The notes under the pieces: model-generated | Databases searched by the model: none | What the model saw: only the letters and a program-made list of their open reading frames with translations | Told to the model about the DNA's origin: nothing | Part shown: positions 26,179-34,754 of the stretch, piece by piece | Position numbering within the stretch: position 1 is the stretch's first letter | Layout: each line of letters opens with the position of its first letter | Translations under genes and position numbers: made by a program | NCBI RefSeq assembly: GCF_019430945.1 | Contig: NZ_JAHYCB010000013.1 | Location: 62,001-126,000, forward strand | DNA length: 64,000 bases | Reading direction: 5' to 3' | Origin: Neorhizobium populisoli | Lineage (GTDB): Bacteria > Pseudomonadota > Alphaproteobacteria > Rhizobiales > Rhizobiaceae

Positions 26179-27570
26179 GTGCGTGCATTTGTGAAGTTCT
26201 TCGGCTCATTCTCCCTTGCAAAGCAGTTCTTTTTTGCTGGCGGACTTGTGACGCTCGTTGCGCTCCTTTCTGTTGGTTTTTTCGTCACCGATCTGATCGC
26301 TAAAGCAATCACCCAAAACACTGCCGCCGCTACGGCTCTCTATGTTGACAGCGTCATAGCGCCGATCCTGCCAGACCTGACCACAACCGAGAGCCTCGAC
26401 GAGTCGATTGAGAGAGCTCTGGATGAGACGTTGGGCCAGGGCGCGCTCGCAAATCGTTTGATTTCGTTTCGGTTGTGGAGGGGTGACGGAACGGCGCTCT
26501 ATTCCAACGACAAAGCCCTGATGGGGATGAAGGTCCCGCCGGATGATGATCTGAAGCGCGCCTTTTCCGGCCAGATGGTGGCGGAGTTCGAGCTAGACAA
26601 GGACGAAGATCCAGCCGCCGCGGTAAAATCAGACACGCCGGTCCTGGAGATTTACAATCCTATACACCAGCCGTGGTCGGGCGAAGTGATTGCCGTCGCG
26701 GAGTTTTATGAGCGCGCGAATGAACTGACCGATACCCTGGCGTTGACGCGGACAAAAAGTTGGCTTGCCGTTGTCGCCGTCACGGTGGGTTTTTTCCTCC
26801 TGTTATCAGCGATCGTCCTTAAGGGCAGCAAGACCATTGAAAACCAGCGCACCGCATTGAACGCACGCGTCGAAGAACTTGATCTGCTGCTACGCCATAA
26901 TCAGGACCTTTCGGGTCGCGTCCGGAGAGCTTCACAGAACGCCGCCTCTCTCAATGAGCGAGTCCTCCGACGTGTTAGCGCCGATCTTCATGACGGCCCT
27001 GTCCAACTCATGGCCTATGCATCGATGCGGGTTGAAAGCCGAGCAATTCGCGACGGCAGTCGTCCTGAGCCCGAACGGATGAAAGAGGTCGAGGCGATCA
27101 AGCACAGTCTCGACGATGCAATCCGTGAGGTCCGCAATATCTGTCGTGGGCTCGCTCTCCCGGATATTGAAACGCTTCCTCTCCCGGAAATCCTGGACCG
27201 TGTCGTTTCGAATTATCGATCCCACACCGGCGTGGATGTGGAACTGATCGCGGAAGGGGCCTATGCAGTTCTTCCCGCATCCGCGCGCATCTGCATCTAC
27301 CGCTTTGTTCAGGAGGCGCTCAACAACGGTTGGAAACACGCCGATGGCAAAGGCCAACGAGTCGAGCAGTGGATTGCCGGCGATTGTGTCGTGGTTGCCG
27401 TCAGCGATCACGGGCCTGGCTTTGATCCGAGCGTTTCGAACGATGGACTAGGCCTTTCCGGGCTGAAAGACCGTGTCGAGAGCCTGGGCGGAAGGTTCGA
27501 CCTAACGACATCCCAGCAAGGGACGACTTTGACGATGTCATTGAAGATTTTTGAAGCGGAGGCTGCATGA
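26179..27570 (+). CDS. Membrane sensor histidine kinase (NarL/DegS type, HisKA_3)
   Basis: About 463 residues. TM1 (QFFFAGGLVTLVALLSVGFF) and TM2 (WLAVVAVTVGFFLLLSAIVL) bracket a periplasmic sensor of about 160 residues without recognised domain. The dimerisation/phosphoacceptor region reads RVSADLHDGPVQLMAYASMR, with the HisKA_3 histidine in DLHDGP, and the HATPase has QEALNNGWKHA, DHGPGFD and GLGLSGLKDR. The GTG at 26179 is preferred, with GAGAGG upstream; the open frame to 26038 is not conserved-looking. The response regulator start overlaps its stop (ATGA), so they form one signalling pair. Confidence 0.88.
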   Translation: MRAFVKFFGSFSLAKQFFFAGGLVTLVALLSVGFFVTDLIAKAITQNTAAATALYVDSVIAPILPDLTTTESLDESIERALDETLGQGALANRLISFRLWRGDGTALYSNDKALMGMKVPPDDDLKRAFSGQMVAEFELDKDEDPAAAVKSDTPVLEIYNPIHQPWSGEVIAVAEFYERANELTDTLALTRTKSWLAVVAVTVGFFLLLSAIVLKGSKTIENQRTALNARVEELDLLLRHNQDLSGRVRRASQNAASLNERVLRRVSADLHDGPVQLMAYASMRVESRAIRDGSRPEPERMKEVEAIKHSLDDAIREVRNICRGLALPDIETLPLPEILDRVVSNYRSHTGVDVELIAEGAYAVLPASARICIYRFVQEALNNGWKHADGKGQRVEQWIAGDCVVVAVSDHGPGFDPSVSNDGLGLSGLKDRVESLGGRFDLTTSQQGTTLTMSLKIFEAEAA

Positions 27571-28241
27571 ACGGGACGTTGCGGGTGGGGATTGTCGATG
27601 ATCATCCTTTTTTCAGGGCTGGGGTTGCGAGTACCCTCGTCGAGCTGGGCATGGATGTCGTCGCAGAGGGTGCCTGCGCAGCAGATGCGATCGCTATCGC
27701 CCGAGAGCACGGCCCCGACGTCATACTCCTGGACATCTCGATGCCCGGTGGGGGGCTAGAGGCGATCGATACAATCGTTAGAACCTCCCCTCATGTCAAA
27801 ATCGTTATGCTGACCGCGTCGGAGGATGGCGAGCATGTCCGCAAAGCGCTTCAACTCGGAGCGTGTGGATATGTGCTGAAGGGCGTAGGTCCGACCACCT
27901 TTGCCGACGTATTGAAAACAGTGGCAGAGGGCGAGCGCTATGTCGCGTCGGATCTGAGCCTTAAACTGATCGCCGGCTCGCTTGATGCTGCCGAACCAGC
28001 CAACCTATCCTATGGATTGAGCGCCCGCGAAATCGACGTTATTGAACTTGTCGCCATGGGACTGAGCAATAAGGTGATCGGGCGCCGTCTCAGTCTTCAC
28101 GAGAAGACCGTCAAGCATCATATGACTAAGATCATGGCAAAGTTTGGCGCTTCCAATCGTACGGAAGCTGCGTTGAAATGGCAGGCGTCGGGTGCGAAGA
28201 GGCCGGCCGCTCCGTTAATCGAGAAGCGACTGGATTCGTGA
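27567..28241 (+). CDS. NarL/FixJ-family response regulator
   Basis: 224 residues. The receiver domain has acidic DD at 11-12, phosphoacceptor Asp56 in LLDISMP, Thr in MLTAS and Lys in YVLKG. The LuxR-type HTH covers about residues 150-215 with SAREIDVIELVAMGLSNKVI and KTVKHHMTKIMAKF. It is the output for the overlapping kinase. Its 3' end overlaps the 3' end of the convergent Tat-exported protein gene by 27 bp. A decayed relative lies at 33072-33680. Confidence 0.92.
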   Translation: MNGTLRVGIVDDHPFFRAGVASTLVELGMDVVAEGACAADAIAIAREHGPDVILLDISMPGGGLEAIDTIVRTSPHVKIVMLTASEDGEHVRKALQLGACGYVLKGVGPTTFADVLKTVAEGERYVASDLSLKLIAGSLDAAEPANLSYGLSAREIDVIELVAMGLSNKVIGRRLSLHEKTVKHHMTKIMAKFGASNRTEAALKWQASGAKRPAAPLIEKRLDS

Positions 28242-28673
28242 CCGATCGGCCTGGGTTGCGGCGCGTTCAACGATGGTTCTGCCGCGCTTGTCGCGCATAA
28301 CGTAGCGCCCTTCGGTCAGCGCTTCTTCGATTCCGGTGCGATGACGAACTTGAATGGACGATCCGGAAACGCTGACTGTGTCGCCGGTGCGGGCATTGAC
28401 CTCGCTTCGGGATGATGAGGTCGTCGAGCGGAGCGAGCTTCCTGTCCCTGGCCCCTTCCCTTGACCGTCGCCACCGGCATTGCCGTTTCCGTTGCCATTC
28501 CCGCCGCTGTTTCCGTTTCCCCCACCATTACCATTGTTTCCGCCACCGCCACCGCCACCGCCACCGTTTCCACCGTTCCCGTTCTTGGCGGACGCCTGAT
28601 CGATGTCGACCGTGGTGGCGGCAACCGTGGCCAACCAACTTGAGCCCAACAGGAAGCTACGGCGGGATATCAT
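28215..28673 (-). CDS. Tat-exported Gly/Asn-rich protein
   Basis: 152 residues. MISRRSFLLGSSWLATVAAT carries a twin-arginine (SRRSFL) signal with cleavage near ASA-KNG. A run of about 45 residues of Gly and Asn repeats (GGNGNGNGN type) follows. The folded C-terminal domain (VNARTGDTVSVSGSSIQVRH, then RYVMRDKRGRTIVERAATQA) resembles a short RcnB/DUF-type beta segment, but I do not recognise a family. The ATG at 28673 places the Tat signal first. Export in folded state across the inner membrane is likely. It converges on, and overlaps, the response regulator gene. Confidence 0.75.
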   Translation of the reverse strand: MISRRSFLLGSSWLATVAATTVDIDQASAKNGNGGNGGGGGGGGGNNGNGGGNGNSGGNGNGNGNAGGDGQGKGPGTGSSLRSTTSSSRSEVNARTGDTVSVSGSSIQVRHRTGIEEALTEGRYVMRDKRGRTIVERAATQADRSRIQSLLD

Positions 28674-29039
28674 CGGATTTCCGTGTCCTCGGATCTGGTT
28701 CAAGATTGCTCGGTCCGAACCACAGAACCACGGCGCGATGGCGAAGTAAACAAAGCTGCAACAGGTCGCGGACGTTGCCAATGTTCACCGCCCGTTCGGG
28801 ACGGCTGCGTCGATAGGCCCGATCCGTCATTTCCCGGTTATTGCGAGAACCGCAGCGTCTGGTACGTAAACCCTAGACGGAAGATTTCTGGATTGGTCGT
28901 GAAGAAAAACAAGCGCCAAAACCATAGGTGCCATCGCCAACATTGTTCCAGTGATTGCGGATGCCATGATCATTCCAAACATTGTAATAAGAAGGGGACA
29001 AGGCGGGCGGCTGTGACACCGCCCGACCTTGGGATTGGT
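28674..29039. other. Gap with no supported gene
   Basis: Contains the upstream region of the Tat protein. Plus-strand frames here are complements or chance. No EcfG-type site is seen. Confidence 0.5.
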
Positions 29040-29345
29040 TTAGTCGATCACCTGAATGACCTTGCGGGACGACGGTTCTACGATCACCCGCTGCTTGTTG
29101 ACGATCGCGCAGCTGTATTTGGGGTTCTCAGGCACCTGCTTGACGGCGACCGCTGTAGGCAAGGCCTCACCCAAGACCACCTTCTCTTCCAGAATAACCG
29201 GTTCGATCGGCATCGGAGCCTCGCGGACATAGGTGACGACACGTTCCGGCGGCGGATCGATCGCAGTGCCTGCAACGGCCAACCACACCGCCGACGGTTG
29301 CACCAACAGGGCCGCCGACGATCGCACCCGTAACGGCCCCGCTCG
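29040..29345 (-). pseudogene. DUF1236 protein, C-terminal part
   Basis: SGAVTGAIVGGPVGATVGG and, in another frame, the stretch from TAIDPPPERVVTYVREAPMP to AIVNKQRVIVEPSSRKVIQ (near the end) match the glycine-zipper plus DUF1236 layout of small secreted proteins in Rhizobiales. The N-terminal signal is missing and a frameshift lies in the zipper. Its 5' part is replaced by the DUF2493 remnant, giving one long open frame of mixed origin. Confidence 0.65.
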
Positions 29346-29890
29346 TCGGCTCGGGATCCCGGTCTGGGGAGCAGGAGGAGGCGGTCGTTGCGACGGAACG
29401 GGGCGGCCTGGCGTGTTTTGTCCAGTTCGGCTGAAGCTGATCTGGGCCCTCGGCCCAGCAGGCAGCGATGCGCTCGGCCCCCTTGGGCGATCCGCCGTGC
29501 AGAAGCACCATGTCGGGGTGTTTGCGCTGGCCTGGTCGAGCTTGGCCCAGATCCATTCGTGATCGTTGAAGTCCATGCCACCGGCAAAGGCGATCTTGGT
29601 ACCGGCCGGGATCAGCACTTCGGCCTCGGCGCGTCGGCGAGCGGACAGGAAATCGCGGCTGTCGACCATCGCGGCGGTCATGTTTGCGTGGCTGACCTTC
29701 GAGCCAGTGCGCGGCCGCCAGGCGGAGCCGGTCTGGGCCTCGAAGAGGTCGCCCGCATAGTCGCGCATGAACTCGGAACTGTTGCGGCGTTCCAGAAGCG
29801 TGATGCCCTGGGCGATCAGCCGTTCCAGCTCGATGCTTTTGACTTCGGAGCCATCTTGTTCGCGCTGACCGGAGCGTTGCGCCTACTCGT
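29346..29890 (-). pseudogene. DUF2493 protein remnant fused to DUF1236 remnant
   Basis: LIAQGITLLERRNSSEFMRD, MVDSRDFLSARRRAEAEVLI, GTKIAFAGGMDFNDHEWIWA and, after a frame change, MVLLHGGSPKGAERIAACWA match DUF2493, a Rossmann-like domain (also called SLOG-related YspA) common on rhizobial plasmids. The start and the last strand are missing. The open frame from 29768 to 29040 is an artefact of the fusion. Confidence 0.65.
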
Positions 29891-29918
29891 TTTGATCGAG
29901 TTCTCTTTGTGAACTCGT

Positions 29919-30503
29919 TCAGCCCCGACAGGTGGCCGGGATCTCTTCAAGCCGGTCGAGGATCGATTGGAGCCGACCGTTCTCGCTGCGAAGTTTATCC
30001 ACCATGAGACGCTTCAGCCGGCGGTTCTCGGCATCAAGCGCTTCGATGTCATCGTCGAGCTCGACTGCCGGCAGAATTGCATGCGGGGCGTCAGAACGGC
30101 GCGGGGAAAGCTCTCGCGTCGCTGATTTCCGTTTGCGTCTCCTTTGCGGCTGGGATGTCTCGGCCTCAGCCGGAGGTGACGCGTCAATCGGGACGTCAAT
30201 ATCCGGGGGAAAAACTACGTCGACGATTTGGGAACCGGCCTCGACCAATGGCGGGAGATCATCCACGTTCTCGGGCATCTCCGCCGCCTGGACGACAGCG
30301 TTCGAGGACGTTGGAGGTTTAACCGATTGCGCTTCGACGGGCTCAGGTCGGATTGGCTGTTCGGCAGGCAGGACGTCGTCTGCATCGACCTGACGCGCAA
30401 CCGCACCAAGATCGAGGTTTCCCCAGATCGATTTCGGCTGCGCTTTGGTCTGTCGGCGGGCCGATTTGTACTCAACGACGAATTCGCGTCGTGGTGCTTT
30501 CAT
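29919..30503 (-). CDS. SyrB-associated regulator-like protein
   Basis: 194 residues. The conserved-looking N terminus is MKAPRREFVVEYKSARRQTK, followed by PKSIWGNLDLGAVARQVDAD, then a long low-complexity acidic/proline linker, then a C-terminal helix (ALDAENRRLKRLMVDKLRSE and NGRLQSILDRLEEI) closely like the tail of the SyrB-like protein encoded just upstream. Role unknown; its position and shared coiled-coil tail suggest the two proteins interact or act together in transcription. No membrane segment. Confidence 0.65.
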   Translation of the reverse strand: MKAPRREFVVEYKSARRQTKAQPKSIWGNLDLGAVARQVDADDVLPAEQPIRPEPVEAQSVKPPTSSNAVVQAAEMPENVDDLPPLVEAGSQIVDVVFPPDIDVPIDASPPAEAETSQPQRRRKRKSATRELSPRRSDAPHAILPAVELDDDIEALDAENRRLKRLMVDKLRSENGRLQSILDRLEEIPATCRG

Positions 30504-30578
30504 GAATTCAAAGCTTCTTCGGTGGCATGATCGGTGGCGACGGCGTGATGGGCTCGGCGCCCACCGCTGACAGCAATC

Positions 30579-31049
30579 TTATTCAATTCTCAGACGTTTG
30601 CGAAGGTCTGCGTTCTCAGCCCGAAGCTTCTCGGCAACAAGCTTCCGCAGCCGCCGATTTTCCTCTTCCAGCGCGATGAACTCGGCGATTTCGTCGTCGG
30701 CAGAGACGGATTTGTCGCTGGCCTTGGAAGCGACGGGAGCCACAGCAAGCTTTGCGGCAGCTTTTTTCCACTGATAGTAGGTCTGATCGGAGATCCCGAC
30801 TGTTTTGACCGCATCTTTCAAGGTCGCGCCACCAGCAACGTCCTTCTCGATCTGGGAGACCCTGTCCTGCTTCTCCTGATCTGTCAGGCCACGTGTCTTC
30901 GGTCTTGCGACCACTGGAGCAGAAGCGCTCGCCTTTTCGGCTACTGCCTTCTTCGGCCGAGGGATCTTCTTCTGACGCGCAAGTGCGGTCTGTTCCGGTT
31001 CGTTCGTCGCGGTCACGTCTGCAGGTGCTTGAACGTCTTCTTCAGCCAT
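30579..31049 (-). CDS. SyrB-like transcriptional regulator
   Basis: 156 residues. After a Lys/Ala-rich tail, residues about 60-100 form a transposase-like helix-turn-helix (VSQIEKDVAGGATLKDAVKT then VGISDQTYYQWKKAA). A coiled coil with EEENRRLRKLVAEKLRAEN closes the protein. This matches the rhizobial SyrB family, first described in Sinorhizobium meliloti as affecting symbiotic exopolysaccharide genes through SyrM. Whether this copy has a symbiotic role cannot be told. First gene of a minus-strand pair, 75 bp before the next. Confidence 0.8.
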   Translation of the reverse strand: MAEEDVQAPADVTATNEPEQTALARQKKIPRPKKAVAEKASASAPVVARPKTRGLTDQEKQDRVSQIEKDVAGGATLKDAVKTVGISDQTYYQWKKAAAKLAVAPVASKASDKSVSADDEIAEFIALEEENRRLRKLVAEKLRAENADLRKRLRIE

Positions 31050-31159
31050 GGGGAGCCCTCATCTGGATCAACACTATGTCAAACACCCACCACGAATAGT
31101 CAACATGTCTGAGCCCCTTCAAGACCCAGCCATTCGGCATTTTTCACCGAAAATGGCCG

Positions 31160-31719
31160 CTATTGGCAATCGAAACGCTCGAGCATCTTTTTAAGCTGCT
31201 CTTTCTGCACGCGCAGCTCTGCCGCAAGTTCGGTCCGGAGCCGCTTGATGTTGACGTCGACCGACCTGACATCATCATGAAACGTGCGCGCAACCGGCAT
31301 CTGGTCTGGCATTAAACCGGGTGCCTGAGCGACATCGGGTTGTGTCGAGACTCTGGTCTTGCGCTGCGCGCGACACGTCCTCTAGTCTTCGGCACACTCT
31401 GAGCTTGGGTAGCGTTTGATGTCTCGGGGGCTACCAACGTGGTTCCGTCGTCTTTCTGGCTATAGCCTACGGCCTCACCAAGCGACGCTTGTGCACTAAG
31501 CTGCGTCTCCTCATGCAGCGCTTCCTCAGGCGGGCGTGTTAATTGATCGGGCTGGTTATTAGCGTTGGTCGTCGTGACACCGTCTTCGGGCCAATCTGAT
31601 GGGGCTGGCAGCAAGAGCCGATCGGGACCTTCATCGGCAGTCGGCTCGGAACTCTGTTCGGCGAGACGCTGGCGCCGGCGGCCGGCCAAATCCGAGATAA
31701 ATTGCCAGGGCGATTTCAT
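31160..31719 (-). pseudogene. Split SyrB-neighbourhood protein (frameshift near 31365)
   Basis: The first frame (31719 to 31312) begins MKSPWQFISDLAGRRRQRLA and continues as a low-complexity linker. The second frame (31312 to 31160) gives a 50-residue tail with VDVNIKRLRTELAAELRVQK and QLKKMLERFD, a coiled coil like those of the two proteins downstream. Reading the tail frame back gives a natural join (QRKTRVSTQPDVAQAP), so one single-base indel probably split a single gene of about 185 residues. The two pieces overlap as TAATG, so coupled translation of both parts is possible. Confidence 0.6.
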
Positions 31720-32637
31720 ATTTTGTCTCCCAGGCAGCAGGCTGCAAAGGGGCGTTCAGTAAGGGGCCCCTGTCTCAGAATTGCAGTTCATAGCTGACTT
31801 AACGGATTGGGGCGGTTCTGCAACGGCATTCAATTGCGGGTGTTGAAGAAGCACTGACCAAGATCATCAGACGGTATTCGATAGCTTCACAACTGAGCAG
31901 TTGCGCAGATTGCCGTGTTTCCCATCTCCCCAGAGATAAGAGACAGTTTCGCCGCCGCCCTCCTCAACAAGTTTAAGGCTGCCTCATCCTCGCATTTAGT
32001 GAACTGTGACGGACGTCAGAAGCATCTTTTCCGCGACTCCAATAAAGTTTCGACAATATCGGGATCGGAAGATCGAGAGCCGGCTGTCATTCGAGCAGCA
32101 GGCAAGCCAACAGGCGTGCACCAGCCGCCATACTTACGTCCGGATACCGGCGATGTATGGCAAGCAGGTCTTCGGCCACCAGCCTTAGTCGATAATTGGG
32201 GGGATCCATCCCTTGTCTCCTTCATCAACGCAAACCTTTGGAAGGAATCCTTGTTTCCAACCTTGGACCTTTGCGAATGCGTTCAAGCCAAAGTCTGATC
32301 GTCCAACGTCTAGCGCCCGACGGTTTTGCCAAAGACGAAGACCTGGGGGCGGCAAAGCCTGTGGCCGGTCATGCGACGACGCTTTGAGCAGTTTCACCGC
32401 CGACCAACAGCTGAAGCGAAACCGATCATGGTACCAAAAGTCCTACGCCTAATTGGCCATTGGTCCATAGGCTGTGCGGCAAAGGTCCCCACGATATGGA
32501 CTTGGCGGCGGATGGCGGCATCTGATGGGGTGCGCGCCTCGACCGCCAATTCTTTGGTGATCTTCATCGCATATGCGCTGTCGTTGCAACTTGAGACCAT
32601 GGCACAGTTTTTGCCGGGACACTAACAGGAGGATCAC
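31720..32637. other. Long gap with no supported gene
   Basis: Several frames of 60-130 residues are open but none reads as conserved protein or has a good ribosome site. The one with best composition is a minus-strand stretch (MKITKELAVEARTPSDAAIR) at about 32395-32570. No RNA gene is recognised. Confidence 0.45.
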
Positions 32638-32889
32638 ATGAAGCGGATCTTAACCATCGGACTTATCGCAACATCTCTCGCAGCTTGCACCGCGACCGAG
32701 CAAGGTGCGGGCTTCGGAGCCGCAACAGGCGCAGTGATAGGCGGCGTCGCAACCGGCAATGTTCGCGGCGCGGCCGTTGGCGCCGCTGTGGGCGGTGTGT
32801 CCGGAGCTTTGATTGGAAGCGTGGCTGATCAACCGGGCCGTTGCTATTATCGCGATCAGTACGGCCGCCGCTACGTTGATCGCTGCTGA
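32638..32889 (+). CDS. Glycine-zipper lipoprotein
   Basis: 83 residues. MKRILTIGLIATSLAAC is a lipoprotein signal with lipobox LAAC, so Cys17 would be acylated. A 2TM glycine zipper (GAGFGAATGAVIGGVATGNV, then GAAVGAAVGGVSGALIGSVA) follows, and a short Cys-bearing tail (CYYRDQYGRRYVDRC). This resembles YMGG/Gly-zipper outer-membrane lipoproteins. The ribosome site AGGAGG is eight bases before the ATG. Confidence 0.88.
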   Translation: MKRILTIGLIATSLAACTATEQGAGFGAATGAVIGGVATGNVRGAAVGAAVGGVSGALIGSVADQPGRCYYRDQYGRRYVDRC

Positions 32890-32931
32890 CCGGTAGAGCG
32901 CGCCTCAAAACCTGGACTTGCAAACTAAGGG

Positions 32932-32962
32932 CGACACCTGGACAAACTCCGTTCAGGTGTCG
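32932..32962 (+). terminator. Inverted repeat after the lipoprotein gene
   Basis: CGACACCTG and CAGGTGTCG form a perfect 9-bp stem with a 13-nt loop, 43 bp after the stop. There is no T-run, so it may stabilise mRNA rather than terminate. Confidence 0.5.
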
Positions 32963-33071
32963 TCGCTGGAAAGCGTGATTTAGGCATTAGTGCACGGGGT
33001 CTCACCATACTGTCCCATTTGCGACGGTGAGAAATCCCGTCATCAACAGCGAAGTCCAAAGTGAAACGGGC

Positions 33072-33680
33072 ATGCGTCAGAATCTGAGGCTTGCGGTCGT
33101 CGACGACCATCCACTATTTAGGGAAGGTGTGCGGCTCAGCCTCATTGAAAATGGTTTCGATGTCGTGGCGGAAGGGGAGTGTGCAGCTGACGCCGTGACC
33201 ATCGCAGAGAGGTTATCACCAGATATCCTGCTTCTCGACATATCACTTCCCCGGAGGTGGATCGAGACGATCGCTCCGGTCCTTCAGGCCCAACCAAATG
33301 CAAAGATCGTGATGCTCACCGCCTCGGAGCAGGATGACGACCTTCGCCAGGCACTGCAGCTCGGCGTTCGCGGTTACATCTTGAAAGGCATCGGGGCCCA
33401 AGCGCTGGCCACGCTTCTCGACCATATATCCACCGGGAACGGCTATGTCGAACCGAACGTATGCGCCAAAGTCCTTGCTCTGCCTCGTGAGCAAACGATA
33501 GCGAGCTTGAAGGAACGAGAACAGCGGATTCTCGAACTGCTGATGTGGGGATTCAGCAATCGAAAGATTGCCATCAAGCTCGAGCTTCGAGAAAAAACAT
33601 CAAGCATCATTTGACGTAGAATTCTCCAAGCTCGGGGTGATCAACCGTACGGAGGCTGCATTGGCATGGCGATGTATCCG
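33072..33680 (+). pseudogene. NarL-family response regulator, frameshifted in the HTH
   Basis: The receiver domain is complete (VVDDHPLFREGVRLSLIENG, LLLDISLP, MLTASEQDD, YILKGIG) and close to the regulator at 27567. The HTH runs to NRKIAIKLELREKTSSII and stops at 33614, where the family continues TVKHH. The downstream frame still holds KLGVINRTEAALAW, the normal end of this regulator type, so indels near 33595-33635 removed the DNA-recognition helix. The truncated protein could still be phosphorylated. No partner kinase is adjacent. Confidence 0.75.
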
Positions 33681-34040
33681 ACGGTGTTATCCCGCCGAGC
33701 AGCCATCGAATGATGGCGCGAAACGCGGGCCTGAAGATCCGACAAGCGATCAGCCATTCGCTGTTCCAACTCCAGAGCCGAGCCGCTGACGATCCTGGAG
33801 CTCCATCTCCGTATTGTTGCCACCATCGATCGATGCTGAGGCCAGCGCTATTCACGCCCTAGCACATTTGGCTTTATCCACCGGCAGTGGTCGATCGAAG
33901 TGTTATCTGAAATTCTGGTTTTTGAACGTGGTCCAGGCTCGAAACCGCGCCTGTCCGGGAAAATGTCCGCCGGTAGGACCTTAGTCGATCCCCGCTAAGG
34001 ACCAAAGGTCCAAAGGTGGCACCGACTGAAGTCCCGGGCT
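33681..34040. other. Gap before the secreted-repeat operon
   Basis: No gene supported; it ends at the EcfG-type promoter. Confidence 0.5.
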
Positions 34041-34065
34041 GGAACAAGCAGGAAAGCCTTGGGTT
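34041..34065 (+). promoter_or_regulatory. EcfG-type general stress promoter
   Basis: GGAAC, 17 nt, GTT, 62 nt upstream of the first Gly/Ser repeat protein gene. Confidence 0.7.
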
Positions 34066-34127
34066 TGATTGACAGCTTCGAAGCGCACGGGCGTCAGAAG
34101 CTCGAAAAAATTCAAGGAGATATGAGG

Positions 34128-34700
34128 ATGAACATCGTTGTACGTGCGGCCTTTGCCGCAGCACTTCTCGCAGGCACGACCCTGTCCGCTTATGCCCAAA
34201 CCAGCAGCACCGTCGGTACCGGCGGCACGTCGGCCGGCGGCGGCACCTCCAGCAGCAGCATCGGCACGGGCGGCAGCTCGGCAGGCGGCACCAACTGCAC
34301 CACCGGCACCAATTGCGGCTCCGGTTCGGCCTCGACGCTTGGCACCGGTGGTACGTCTGCTGGCGGCGGCACATCCAGCAGCTCGGTCGGTACTGGTGGC
34401 TCGGCTGCAGGATCGGGCAGCGGTTCGGGTTCGGCTTCGACCCTTGGCACGGGCGGCACCTCGGCCGGCGGCGGCCAGTCCAGCAGCTCGGTTGGCACGG
34501 GCGGTTCGGCTGCAGGCTCCGGCAACGGCTCCGGTTCAGCGTCTACGCTCGGCACCGGCGGCACATCCGCCAAGGATGGCACCTCGACCAGCTCGGTCGG
34601 AACGGGCGGCAGTTCCGCCGGCAGCGCCGGAATGGAGAACGGCCAGGGCAAAAAGGCATGCCCTCCCGGCCAGGCCAAGAAGGAAGGCGGCTCCTGCTAA
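34128..34700 (+). CDS. Secreted Gly/Ser/Thr tandem-repeat protein
   Basis: 190 residues. A Sec signal peptide (MNIVVRAAFAAALLAGTTLS, cleavage near AYA-QTS) is followed almost wholly by repeats of about 35 residues built from GTGGTSAGGGTSSSSVGTGG and a linker (SAAGSGSGSGSASTL). It ends in a small charged tail (GKKACPPGQAKKEGGSC). Such low-complexity proteins may form flexible extracellular or periplasmic polymers; no family is recognised. The ATG at 34128 has AAGGAG eight bases upstream, better spaced than the ATG at 34122. It is the first of three similar genes behind one EcfG-type promoter. Confidence 0.8.
   Translation: MNIVVRAAFAAALLAGTTLSAYAQTSSTVGTGGTSAGGGTSSSSIGTGGSSAGGTNCTTGTNCGSGSASTLGTGGTSAGGGTSSSSVGTGGSAAGSGSGSGSASTLGTGGTSAGGGQSSSSVGTGGSAAGSGNGSGSASTLGTGGTSAKDGTSTSSVGTGGSSAGSAGMENGQGKKACPPGQAKKEGGSC
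34341..34655 (+). repeat. 105-bp tandem repeats inside the secreted protein gene
   Basis: Units begin at 34341, 34446 and 34551, exactly 105 bp apart (35 codons); a longer variant precedes them and the last is partial. Synonymous differences between units show they are not very recent duplications. Confidence 0.85.
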
Positions 34701-34710
34701 TCCATTCACA

Positions 34711-34735
34711 GGGCGGAAGCCATAGGCTTCCGCCC
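34711..34735 (+). promoter_or_regulatory. Perfect intercistronic hairpin
   Basis: An 11-bp stem (GGGCGGAAGCC with its complement) and a 3-nt loop lie 10 bp after the first repeat-protein gene and 19 bp before the next. It is followed by ATCTTC, a weak T-run. It could partly terminate, making the first protein more abundant than the next two. Confidence 0.75.
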
Positions 34736-34754
34736 ATCTTCAGGAGGACCGGGC

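Noticed and set aside
28683..29333. 216-residue plus-strand frame
   Set aside because: His/Arg-rich reading antisense to the DUF1236 remnant, with no start signal.
34190..34678. 162-residue Pro/Glu/Val-rich minus-strand frame
   Set aside because: It is the exact complement of the Gly/Ser repeat gene; the plus strand has the signal peptide, ribosome site and promoter.
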